Assembly (NCBI RefSeq): GCF_008831285.2
Contig: NC_045146.1
Coordinates: 11,168,972 to 11,232,971, forward strand
From: Nymphaea colorata
Taxonomy: Eukaryota > Streptophyta > Magnoliopsida > Nymphaeales > Nymphaeaceae
Direction of reading: 5' to 3'
Length of the DNA: 64,000 bases
Part shown: piece after piece, positions 10,916-20,929 of the stretch
How positions within the stretch are numbered: the stretch's first letter is position 1
Layout of the letters: each line of letters starts with the position of its first letter
Notes under the pieces: generated by a model
What the model was told of the DNA's origin: nothing
Databases searched by the model: none
What the model saw: the letters and a program-made list of their open reading frames with translations, nothing else
Made by a program: the position numbers and the translations under genes

Positions 10916-12199
10916 AGAGGCGAAATGACCCTCTTACTGTCTCGTATAGATTGACTGTTTAGTGGGTGTCTGTGCATAACACACATAGTGTGTGTACCAA
11001 CAGTCCATAGCCAAAAAACCATTATAGATTAGTCCTAACAAGGTAACCATACAAAAGGGCATCACCCTACAAGGCTATATGTACACAAAACATGCTCACA
11101 ACCAAAACAGGCAAGCATTAATCACACTGCCCAATGATCACCCTCTATCCTTACAGCTTCATGATCTCGAGATGCCACCCTCTTCAAAGTGAACACCTGA
11201 AAGTACATAACGATAAGCGTCAGAGATAACTCTGAATATGGCCTATCCCTAAGGCCCACACATACCTCATCAACTCATACACAAATAGCATAGGTAAAAC
11301 AATAGAGTTGCCAATGCGCCAGACATTCCATCTAAGCAATAATGATCAAAACGACATAGGGTGCACATTCAAATGCATAAATCTAAGCACTGAGCGACAA
11401 CATAGCCTCTGAATGAAATGTGAGGCTCCACAAGACCGATGCATAGGTTACGGTCATCATATACAACAATTGATTCACTGGAAAAATAATAAAACTTAGG
11501 GTACCCCTGCGGTGACTCCCAATAAGTGACCGCAGCTATAGCCGCTGCAGCAGCATGTCCCATGCTCTATGTGTGGATGGGGCCCTCGCTAGTAGCCCGA
11601 GTGAGGAGCACTTCACAATATAGTCTGTTCTCGATAAGTTCATTCTTGGAACTCAGGCCCCTATGTCACCCACCTAACCCCTTTTTACATTGGGCTGGAC
11701 TAGTATCTAGTTAGTACAGTATGTTCACGATAATTCCAGACCTAGGCCGTTGCCCCATGTCCAGCTCATGCTTAGGCTCTCAAAATCAGACTATTAATCA
11801 TAAACCAGCAAAACAAAATAGTGCATCTAGACAACATGTAGTCAACACACACACACACATATGTGACACAATCAGGCCTGTATGTCTGAAATCATAACAA
11901 CGTAGTCACATTCTAAGTTTGTTTATTTGTGCATATATCATCCATCAAGCAACTTACAGAGGTCTAACTCACTTGTATATCACAAACATGCCAGCCACAA
12001 TTTCAACCTCCACCTATCAGACATCCAAAGTATAGTCACATACAAAAGTTACATGTGTAAATAACATGCAACAATATTCATAACAAGTCACACTGCAGAC
12101 AAAATCTCAATTCCTGCCTTCTTTGGGGAGGATAATTAAAACAATTCATGGTGATATACTTTAACGATCACACGACATTGACTGGTGTCTCTAAGGCCT
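10916..12199. other. Spacer, no gene recognised
   Basis: This stretch has moderate GC content and no recognised domain on either strand. A short (AC)n run is at about 11,849-11,860. It could be noncoding sequence of an LTR element, but I found no primer-binding site or paired repeat. Confidence 0.45.
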
Positions 12200-12207
12200 G
12201 CTAAGGG

Positions 12208-12520
12208 TAGGGCTGCACACGAGCGAGCCGAGCCCGAGCTTGGCCAGCTCGAGCTCGACTCGATTAAAATTACTCGAGCTCGAACTCGACTCGAGCTCGA
12301 GTCGAGCTTCTTATATCAAGCTCGAGCTCGACTCGACTACACAAAGTCGAGCTCGAGCTCGACTCGATTAACCCAAATAACTCGTTAACTTTTTTAACAA
12401 TTTACTCGTTTAGCTCGTTTAGGCCGCGCTGGCTCGTTTAACTCGTTTAGGCCGGGCTGACTCGTTTAACTCGTTTAGCCACTGACTCTTCCTTTAGCTC
12501 GTTTAAGGTGTACATGATGA
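12208..12520. repeat. Left subterminal repeat region of the Pack-hAT
   Basis: There are dense copies of 'ctcgagctcgactcg' in both orientations (12,245-12,368), then at least six 'ctcgttta' words (12,378-12,510). The right end (about 16,192-16,247) has shorter versions of the same words. Such subterminal repeats are typical transposase-binding regions in hAT elements. The 67-residue Arg/Ser-rich frame across this region is not a gene. Confidence 0.8.
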
Positions 12521-12689
12521 AATTTTGCTATCTTTTTCACTTCATTGTTATGTAGCACGTGCACATGCAGGGGAATGACGTGCACTTCATTTTTTACATT
12601 GTAATTGCAACTAGGTACTTACAGAGCAACCAATGGAAAGGAAGCCCATGGTAAGGTTCAAAAGTAAGGTTCCTATTTTAACAAAGCGG

Positions 12690-14389
12690 TTAATGACAGT
12701 ATCGACAAGCCGAGGACATTCCATGATAGCACGTGCACATGCAGGAGAATGACGTGCAAAAGCAATAAGGACAGGTAGAAGGTATTCCTGAGCGAGTCAG
12801 CAACAACATTGTGATCCATCTGAAAAACAATAACCACAAGCATGAGAAAACAGAAACAACATTATGTGCTTCAAAATCACAACAGGGTAGACACAACTAA
12901 TGACTATAAAAAACTATTGCACATTCACTGATTCACTGATGACCCACATTAGTGGTATACATGGATCCTGCTTGGATGCAGCAAAGCTAAAAAGCAGACC
13001 TTGGGAAATGACTCCTAAAAAATTGCAGAGAACATATTGACCAATATGTGTGCAAGAAGGAGGTCACAGCAAGTTCCCTAATTACACAGTTGAAACAAAA
13101 TTAGCACATGGAACAGAGAAAATTCAATGAGAAAAATTTATGGTAACCTCCATGATGTAGCGGATTCTTGGGAGTACCCCCATCCTCATCAATCCTGCTG
13201 CAATTTCCTGCAACCTCTGATCAGTCTAAGACTCTAAGCACATGAATGTTCAGGGCAAAAAAAGAAGGTTCTTCACAACTTCTGGGGTATGGACCAAGAG
13301 TTTCAAAGTTCTTCTGTAAATAATTGTTGAGGTTTTCGGGATTGTGAGAGAGACAAAGTAAAATTAAATGCTTCTCAATTTGCACAATCAGTAAGTAAAG
13401 GAATCATAGTACATGAAACAGAAAAATAAAGATAACAGTAAAAGAAAAGTATAAATGGTTTGCTTCATCAAGAATTTCAATATTTCAAAATATTGAAAGA
13501 CATCTTCTCCAATCAATAAAAATATCATTGTTCCAGCCATCTTACATCTGTTGTACTTAACAAAGCAACTAACAATAGAAACATATACAATACACAGACA
13601 TAATTCCTTTTTATAATTTAGAAAATATGAATTAACTGTGGCATAATGAAGCACGTTTACATTGCATATCTACAAAGGACATAAGGCACCTACAAGAAGA
13701 CAAGCTTGGGAGGAGGTTTGCTGTAAGCCCATATAGCTTGTCAGACAATAGATATGTCAAGCGAAAGACAACCAGAAAGTTAGCAGACCATTTATACACT
13801 GTTGAACATTTATTTTTCCTTCTTCCAGAGAATGGTAACAAAGGATGCTAAAAGAAAATCCAGTGGAACAAATCCACCAAGTTTACAGATTATTTGTACA
13901 TGGCACCACATCTACTTTTGTTTCTTCCAAAGCTTCTTATGATAACCAAAAAAGACTAAAGAAAACTCAGTGAAGCAAATATTTATGTGTACATATAATG
14001 AGACATCTACCTTAAAGTTAAGATCAGTTCTGATTCTGGACCAATAGCGTAAGCCCAAAGAGCTTCACAGTCAACAGAATCATCACCATGTTGAGCGACA
14101 CCAAGTTCGCAACCAGTTACATTTTGTGGTTGTAAATTGCACAAAGCCTGTTCAAGTACGACAGCCAAAAGTTGCAAAGCAAGAGCTCGCTGTCCTGGAA
14201 TCTTGTCAAATGCAAATACAACAATGGAATCATAACTTTAGTAGACTATTGGTGACTATAACAGAACAGCTATAGAAGCAAACAGAATATCAGGGCTCTT
14301 GCTATGATACATGATCTGGTGCTCACCATGCTTCTAACCAGAGATACTGCCTCCTTGATTGTATATCCAGCAGCTCCAGGGTCGCATGG
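12690..14389 (-). pseudogene. IYO: Captured MINIYO/RPAP1-like gene fragment (exons with introns)
   Basis: MINIYO (RPAP1 family) is a plant RNA polymerase II-associated factor. Four exons follow one another on the minus strand in the protein's expected order. Exon 1 (14,389-14,327) gives 'DPGAAGYTIKEAVSLVRSM' and ends at a good donor, ATG|GTGAGC. Exon 2 (14,201-14,011) starts after 'ttgacaag', gives 'PGQRALALQLLAVVLEQAL' and 'ALWAYAIGPESELI', and ends at AAG|GTAGAT. Exon 3 (about 13,213-13,148) gives 'AAGLMRMGVLPRIRYIME' with donor GAG|GTTACC. Exon 4 (about 12,821-12,690) starts after 'tttttcag' and, after a frameshift, gives 'AFARHSPACARAIMECPRLV'. At least one exon expected between 2 and 3 is missing. 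Retained introns show DNA-level capture, not retroposition. Exon-like pieces at 14,905-14,850 and 14,760-14,700 ('LGVAAGSSLLALKS') are unassigned. Confidence 0.8.
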
Positions 14390-15904
14390 CTACATATGTG
14401 CATATCATTTTCTAATATCAAAAGCAAGAAAAAGTTTTGAAGTTGTACATAGAAATAACCAACAAATGTTTACAAGATTAAACAAATGACTCTGTCAATT
14501 AATAACTCACTTAACGACATTAAACTCTAGTACAAGCCAAGTTTAATGTGCATATATTGAATGGAAAGCACTTATCATTAGCTAACAAGTGAACGTGTGT
14601 TTTTATGTGTATCACTGAAATACTGAATACCATGAAGCGTGGATTCAAATAAGATCGAGAGAGACAGAGGGAGGAGAATGGGTGGTATATAATACTTTTC
14701 AGTGCAAGCAATGAAGAACCAGCTGCAACACCAAGTGTGCTAGATGGGTGGTCAGCTGCAATAAATAAACATTTGCAATTTAAATAAATAAACTCACAAA
14801 ACACAGCCAGCTGTCCAGTTAAACTCTTGATAAATAAAGAAAACTCACCTCTCTGTCAAGCACAATCCCTCTTGTTATCAACAAAAACAGTTGCAACAGA
14901 CCAATTTCTGCAATTTAAATTCCAAGCACAGACCTGTACATTGTTGATTTGTTCAATATAACAAATGGAAAGTATATCTATCAAACAAGCTGGAAATTCT
15001 GAAAGATTATTCATAAAGAATTTATTTGTAATCCAGGAAAATGGTTAATAAAAAAAATCAAGCACGAGAACAGGTATACATGTTTCTCAAATCAGACATC
15101 AGCTGTTTTCAGCACGATTATCTAGCTAAGAATCAATTCTTAGATCTTTTTTCATGAACAAAAGTCTTTCTAGTGTAATCATCTTGCCAAGAATCAACTC
15201 TTAGATCTTTTTTCCATGAACAAATATCTTTCAAGCCTCAAACATTTGAAACTTTATGGGCTATTCATTTTTTTAAGTCCCTGAAATACCTTTGCGAGGT
15301 ATATCTTGTAGCTCAAACCAACAAAAGTGACTTCTACTAACAAAAGAATATTAATATTCACATTCTGACAGACCATGCATCCTGCATAAACTGTTGAAAA
15401 CTATAAAAAGAGGAAGGTAAAGTACAAAACACTTTTCTGGTTTATGTAAGCACCAAAAATTGGGCTAAGCCATAACTTTCTATGTTGACGGAAGAACTGC
15501 ACAAAACACTGCATTTTCTGGCAAAATCCCGTCTGAAGACAATGTGTTAACATTCAAATCAGTTGTTATACACTAGATCACAACTGTGTTAGGAATCCAA
15601 CAAGAAATGGGGTAAAAAACAGATGAAATCGCTAGAAAATCAACTACAACAATAGCCGATCCTGTTCACGGTTTTGGGTGAAAGATCCATCGAGATTATT
15701 CCTTTAACTCTTAAAAGAAACATAAAACCTATCTACATAACACCCATATCGTTATCATAAATGAATCCCCAAAAATAACTACATAACATCAACAAACTCC
15801 AGTTACATGCACGCGAAGATAGATATTCTAAGTCTATCAACTACATGTTCAAGATGGGAGAACTAGAGTGACAGAACTGGAGACTGAGAAGTGGAAGACC
15901 TCAC

Positions 15905-16160
15905 CTTGAGCTGAAGGCAGAGCAGCCGACTGACCTTGAAGGCTGAAGTGGCCCATGGACGCGGCCCGCGGATGACTGGTTCCTCCTGCAGATGTCGGAG
16001 ACTCCCAGACGGGAGAACTAGAGAAGAGAGGAGAAGGAAAAGTCGGAGAGACCGAGAGGCGTCCGCATCAGGCGAGAGAGGGAGAGTCGGAGAGAGCTCA
16101 GAGAGGGAGAAGTGAGAATGAAAACGAAAAAAGGAAATGAGGAAACCCTAAAATTTTTCT
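15905..16160 (-). promoter_or_regulatory. Putative promoter/leader exon inside the Pack-hAT
   Basis: On the minus strand, a telo-box-like 'ttttagggtttcc' (about 16,140-16,152) is followed by a GC- and CT-rich leader-like stretch. It ends at a strong splice donor, CTCAAG|GTGAGG, at 15,905. This is what a plant 5' untranslated first exon looks like, and it points towards the MINIYO exons. It may be captured from a different gene or from MINIYO itself. Transcription is inferred. Confidence 0.5.
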
Positions 16161-16252
16161 CGCTTTGGCGCTTTCTCATCTGAACATAAGCAGCTCGTTT
16201 AAACATACGAGTCGAGCTCGAGTAGCTCGACTCGTTGAACAGCCCTACCTAA

Positions 16253-17450
16253 GGGGCCGTTTGATGCCCTGGAAATCCATTGTAGCAGTGGAAAAAAATT
16301 TCAAAATTTTAAAATTTTTCCTTCTCATCAAACTTAGAATTTTTTTTTTTTACTGTTAAAAGTGGAAACGGCAAAATATTTCTGGAAAAATTTTTCCAGC
16401 CAGAGGGATGGAAAAAATTTTCATGAAATATTTTTGTGACAGTTGGAGGAGGAAGGGAAGGAAGGAGGGAGGAGGAAGGAGGAGGAGGAAGGGAAGGAAG
16501 GAGGGAGGAGGAAGGAGGAGGAGGAAGGGAAGGAAGGAGGGAGGAGGAAGGGAAGGATGGAGGAGAAAGAAGGGGAGGAGGGCACGGTGAGGAGGGAAGG
16601 AGAAGAGGGGAAGAGGGCACAGCGAGGAGGGAAGGAGAAGAGGGCACGAGGAGGGAAGGGGAAGAGGGGAAGAAGGGGAAGTAGGGGAGGAGGGAAGGAG
16701 AAGAGGGGAAGAGGGGAAGAAGGGAGGAGGGCACACGAGGGGAAGGGGAAGAAGGGAAGGAGGGCACGCGAGGGGAAGGAGAAGAGGGGAAGAAGGGGAA
16801 GAGGGAGAAGAGGGGAAGAAGGGGAGGATGGCACGAGGAGGGAAGGAGAAGAGGGGAAGAAGGGAAGAAGGGAAAGAGGGAGAAGAGGGGAAGAGGGGAA
16901 GAAGGGAAAGAGGGAGAAGAGGGGAAGAGGGGAAGAAGGGGAGGAGGGCACGCAAGGGGAAGGAGAAGAGGGGAAGAAGGGGAAGAAGGGGAAGAGGGAG
17001 AAGAGGGGAAGAAGGGGAGGAGGGCACGCCAGGGCACCTCCCCACGTCCCCCGCCGCCGCCGCCAATGGCACCGCCTGACGCCTCTTCCCCAAAATCCTC
17101 CCTCCTTCCTTTCCCTTCCCTTCTTCCTCCTCCTTCCCTTCCCTTCCCTTCTTCCTCCTCCTCCCTTCTCTTCCCTTCTTCCTCCTTCTTCCTCCTCCCT
17201 CCTTCCCTTCCCTTCCCTTCCCTTCTTCCTCCTCCTCCTCCTCCTTCCCTTCCCTTCCCTTCCCTTCCCTTTCCTTCCCTTCTTCCATTTCTACCAAACG
17301 ACGAAATTTCTTTCCGGAAAAATATTTCTTACTTAACAAACACAAGCTTGTTTTGGAAATATGAAATTTTTTTTCCTATTTCTCAATTCCAGAAATATAT
17401 TTCTGGAAATTTTTTTCCGTTTCCATGGTTTCCAGCCATCAAACGGCCCC
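16253..17450. mobile_element. 1.2-kb PIF/Harbinger-like (Tourist-type) element
   Basis: The terminal inverted repeat is 'ggggccgtttgatg' at the left and its exact complement at the right, followed by further similarity ('cctggaaa' versus 'gctggaaa'). TAA flanks both sides (16,250-16,252 and 17,451-17,453), as for Tourist/Harbinger insertions. Inside the ends are complementary A/T-rich arms ('ggaaaaatttttcc', 'tttctggaaa'). Between these is a long purine tract followed by a pyrimidine tract. No transposase is seen. The left end is interrupted by the 4-kb hAT, which inserted across the TAA and first GGG. Confidence 0.72.
16440..17290. repeat. Long homopurine-then-homopyrimidine tract (GGA/GAA, CCTTC repeats)
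   Basis: From 16,440 to about 17,030 the plus strand is almost entirely G and A. It starts with three near-perfect 36-bp units and continues with variable units separated by 'gagggcac' motifs. After a short GC-rich spacer with (CCG)n at about 17,050-17,065, the plus strand is almost entirely C and T (about 17,090-17,290). The two halves are roughly complementary, so the whole is an imperfect inverted repeat. Long frames across it (up to 329 residues, Glu/Gly/Arg-rich on one strand, Pro/Ser/Leu-rich on the other) are translations of the repeat, not genes. Confidence 0.93.
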
Positions 17451-17453
17451 TAA

Positions 17454-18626
17454 GGGTGCCCGCATGACTAATCCAGCAATTGAGCAGGCGAGGGAATATG
17501 ACAAGATATGACATCACACAAACCCAAAAAACCCAAACAAGGGAAGGTGTATGGGCGCCCTTCAGGAAAACAAAACATGCCGTGTTTATAGCCAACGGTG
17601 GTGCCTAGCCATGCGCCAGCTATGGTCTGGCTAGGTATGCCATAGCTCGATCATGGCTGACTGGCCATAGGCAGTCGCTGGCCACTGGCAAAATAGTTAG
17701 GAAGACAAAAACTGCTCAAGCTATTGCCACTATTCAGCATGCAGATGGCATATGTCACGTCAATTTCTCTAAAAACAAGCCCCAAAAAGGCTATTTCACA
17801 AACTGGCTGATTGTGGGTTTGTAAAATATCCGCATCTGTGCCGTTTTTCATCAAGCAAAAATGCCAATACATAAAGCACTAGAAAAAGGCACGATTCCTA
17901 GAATATGGCACAAAGTTACATATTTACCGAATCAAAATCTATTCCATAGGCAAAAGGCAAACCCCAGCGCACCATTCCTGAAATAAACTCTGATTTTTAA
18001 CTTTTTAACCGTCTAAAAATTGCCAAACAACTGCTCCGAAGATCACCAGCTTCTCCTCCTCTCTTGGCCAACCCCCCTTTCCAACTCTCTCCCTCTCTTT
18101 CTCTCTCCTTTTCCCTCTCTTTCTCTCCCTTTCTCTTCCTCTTCCTCACGGTGGCGAATGGAGGTCCCGCAAGCTTGAATTGTTTTTTTTTTCAATTATA
18201 ATATATAATTTCTTATCTTTGTACATTTTATCTCAGAAATTTTTAATTATGATTTACCTTCAATTAAGCATAAATTAATTAATGTTAATTTATACTTAAC
18301 TCATAATTAAGCATATCTTAACCTTACTCAAGATCACTAATCTCCTGATTAACCAATTTACTAATTCACACATTATCTTACAGCTAAATTCCTTAAGGGT
18401 ACCCAATATTTTAAAATAAGCAGCTCGTTCGTTCATAGATGTCGCATTTATATTTTCCAAAATTCTCTAAAGAACTCAAACTTCCACAAATCAATTCTTC
18501 GCCATACGTGATTGAATGTCAGCATGGTTAGTGTCATTGGAAAGCTTATTACAAGTACTAATCTCATCTAGAGACAGTAGTCTAGGAGAAAGTTGCCCAC
18601 TAAAATTAGCAATATATAAGAAGCAG
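17454..18626. other. Spacer with GC-rich palindromic words and a CT tract
   Basis: A segment at about 17,580-17,700 is rich in 'gccat', 'ggcta' and 'ctggcca' words in both orientations. A polypyrimidine tract runs from about 18,050 to 18,150. The rest is AT-rich with 'taattaa' words. No gene is recognised. Confidence 0.5.
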
Positions 18627-18681
18627 CTTATATATATATATACACACACACACACACGCACACATACACACACACACACAT
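18627..18681. repeat. (TA)n(CA)n microsatellite
   Basis: An alternating TA run passes into CA repeats with a few interruptions ('cgcacacatacac'). Confidence 0.95.
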
Positions 18682-18719
18682 GGCTTAAAAAAAAAAAAAC
18701 TTGTAGTATGGAGTGTTAC

Positions 18720-18912
18720 ATTTTCTACCACCCTTAGAAAAAGTTTGCCCTCGAGATTTCCTAAGGGTGAGAAAATAGTGTGGATATCGAGATTGCATCT
18801 TTTGCTTTAGGCTCCCATGTGCACTCTGTCACTCCATGATGCAGCCATTCAACTTTAACAATTGGGATCATCTTGGTCCTCAGCACCTGCTCTTGCTGAT
18901 CACATGGCTAGG
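18720..18912 (-). pseudogene. Ty3/gypsy chromodomain and polyprotein end, fragment
   Basis: On the minus strand a frame reads 'DPSHVIS', then after a frameshift 'QEQVLRTKMIPIVKVEW', then 'LHHGVTECTWEP'. This is the conserved run into the chromodomain at the C-terminus of chromodomain-bearing Ty3/gypsy polyproteins. It is followed by a stop and then by 'tgtaacactcc', which looks like the start of an LTR (about 18,719 leftwards). The chromodomain targets integration to particular chromatin. Only this terminal piece is present. Confidence 0.75.
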
Positions 18913-18984
18913 GTCAGTACATATCACTGAAACATCGATACAACAAAAAAAATATGTATCAGGTAGTACTATGGAGGCAAAGCC

Positions 18985-19930
18985 AAACGGTACTATCTAT
19001 GGGCCCAAAGGGAGGGGTTTGATTTTGTGGTCAGGTATGAAGTCTGACATTGCTAATTTTGTGGCTAGGTGTTTGATATGATAGAATGTTAAGGTGGAAC
19101 ATCAAAGGCCATTTGGGTTATTACAACATCTTGAAATTTCACAATTGAAATGGGACAATACCACCATGGGTTTTATAATGGACTATTGAGAACTAAGAGA
19201 CAACATGTTGCCATCTCCGTGATGGACAAGTTGACTAAGTCAGCTCCTTTTCTACCAATCAGCAAGTCTCAGTTTGCACATGCATTGGCTAACTTATATA
19301 TTGGTGAGATAGTCAGATTGCAAGGAGTATCATGTAGTATTGTATCAGACTGAGATCCATTATTTACTTCATAAATTTGGAGGTCCCTACAACATGAATG
19401 TTCCATCCTCGAACCGGTGGGCATATAGAGAGAACGATTTTGACTCTTGAAGATATGCTTCGAGTTTGTTCTTTGGCATGGATAGGAGATTGGGATCGAC
19501 ATGTTAAGTTGGCAGAGTTTGCATATAATACTAGTTACCACTCAAGCATTGGGATGGCACCCTACAAATTGTGTACAGTAGACCATGTCATTCGCCGATA
19601 TACTAGGATGATATTAGAGACAAGTAGACAGAGGACCCTTTAGTTTTACAACATTATTTTGAAGAGGTGTGCATAATCAAAGAGAAGCTTATTAAGGCAT
19701 AGAGTTGTCAGAACCAGTTTGTTGATGCAAACCTTTGACATTTGAGGTAAAAATTCTGTTTTCTTAAAGTTTCTATAAGAAATGGCGTTTTTTAGATTTG
19801 GAAATAAGGGCAGGCTCAGTCCATAGTATATTGGGCCTTTCAAGTTTTTAGAAAGGATAGGTGAGATCCCAATTCACACTAAGTCTTCATATGTTTATGC
19901 TTGGACTCTCCTTCTGCCTCTATAGAATTA
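18985..19930 (+). pseudogene. Ty3/gypsy integrase fragment
   Basis: Pieces of a Ty3/gypsy integrase run on the plus strand in several frames. The zinc-binding region reads 'GMKSDIANFVARC' then '[13 protein letters not shown]'. The catalytic core follows with 'VMDKLTKSAPFLPI', 'CSIVSD' at about 19,335, 'FHPRTGGHIERTI' at about 19,400-19,440 and 'EFAYNTSYHSSIGMAPY' at about 19,515-19,565. The second Asp (VSD) and the Glu (ERTI) of the D,D,E set are still visible. A tail similar to 'YIGPFKFLERIGEI' lies near 19,830-19,870. Frameshifts and stops break it throughout. It is oriented opposite to the chromodomain fragment beside it. Confidence 0.85.
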
Positions 19931-20094
19931 GTTTGAATAGCTTAGTTTGAACTGAAGTAAAAAAAAAACATACATCGATTATCAGTAAATAGATGCCATA
20001 CCTCAATGTAGGGAAAAAACTTCACCACCCCACATGATACTATAAAACTGTACCACTTTGGTAGCCCTATACAACTTTGTCGAGCTTTCAACTC
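19873..20094. repeat. Direct duplication, copy 1 (222 bp)
   Basis: It begins 'ttcacactaagtcttcat' and ends 'gtcgagctttcaactc'. It matches 20,171-20,392 with scattered substitutions and compensating small indels. A 76-bp spacer separates the copies. No coding content is seen. Confidence 0.9.
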
Positions 20095-20170
20095 TCCTGA
20101 TCTGGCACCCACAATCTACCCTAAAATCAAACCCCTCCCTTTGGGCCATAGATAAAGCCTATTTTCCCGA

Positions 20171-20392
20171 TTCACACTAAGTCTTCATATATTTATACTC
20201 TAGACTCTCCTTCTGCATCTATAGAATTAGTTCGAATAATTTAGTTTGAGCTGAAGTAAAAAAAACCATACATTGATTTTCAGTAAATAGATGTCATACC
20301 TCGATGTAGGGAAAAAACTTCACCACCCCACATGCTACTATAAAACTGTACCACTTTGGTAGTCCTATACAACTTTGTCGAGCTTTCAACTC
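20171..20392. repeat. Direct duplication, copy 2 (222 bp)
   Basis: This is the second copy of the segment at 19,873, with the same start and end words. The moderate divergence suggests it is older than the tandem array on the right of the window. Nothing recognisable follows in 20,393-20,929 apart from AT-rich sequence. Confidence 0.9.
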
Positions 20393-20929
20393 ATTTCATC
20401 TCATAAATTTCCACTAGAAAAAGTTGTTTGTGTGTCATACCCTTCATGCACTAAACGAAATAAAGTTTATGCCCACCTAGTATTCTAGATCAATGATTTA
20501 GAGGGATTACTACGCTTGCCCTATGCCCATCTCTCAACATTCTTTTTGCAATGTAGTTTATGTTTTGCTCGGATCAACTCAAATTTTTATTCCCAGATGG
20601 ATTTTGGTAGATCACTACATTCATTGGGCCATCAGAGTTAGTGACATTTCCTAAACATTGATTCCCTCAATTTCATTGAATAGATCATCACAGTTTATAT
20701 TATGGTCCAGTTGAGATTTCCATTGTTCCATTGCTATAAAATTAATTAGAAAATGTTTATTCCTTAGAAAAGAAATTGAGATCACATTGACATCTTCTCA
20801 ACCAAAATACAAAATGTGATCGCTTAGCAAAGACCTTTTAACAAATGATGTAACTGACTTTTAAAATGTGATGTTTTATGCATGTTCCTTGCAAGCTAAA
20901 ACATGAATGTACATATGTACCAAGAGCGA

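Larger units (their letters stand above)
12208..16247. mobile_element. 4.04-kb gene-capturing hAT-like element (Pack-hAT)
   Basis: The left end starts 'tagggctgcacacgagc'. The right end, reverse-complemented, starts 'tagggctgttcaacgag', so eight terminal bases match exactly, followed by a shared 'acgag' motif. The flanks are 'gctaaggg' (12,200-12,207) and 'cctaaggg' (16,248-16,255), an 8-bp target duplication with one mismatch. Both subterminal regions are rich in 'tcgagctcgag' and 'ctcgttta' repeats. The interior shows no transposase. Instead it carries intron-containing minus-strand exons of MINIYO and a leader-like first exon near the right end. Known Pack-type elements carry host gene pieces in this way. 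Element and boundaries are seen in the sequence; hAT membership is inferred from the duplication length and ends. Confidence 0.82.

Noticed and set aside
12185-12388. 67-residue frame rich in Arg, Ser and Leu
   Set aside because: It is encoded by the 'gagctcgactcg' subterminal repeats of the Pack-hAT.
16356-17345. Long overlapping open frames up to 329 residues on both strands (Glu/Gly/Arg-rich or Pro/Ser/Leu-rich)
   Set aside because: They are translations of a purine/pyrimidine simple-repeat tract in several frames at once, inside a transposon. No domain and no codon bias of a real gene.
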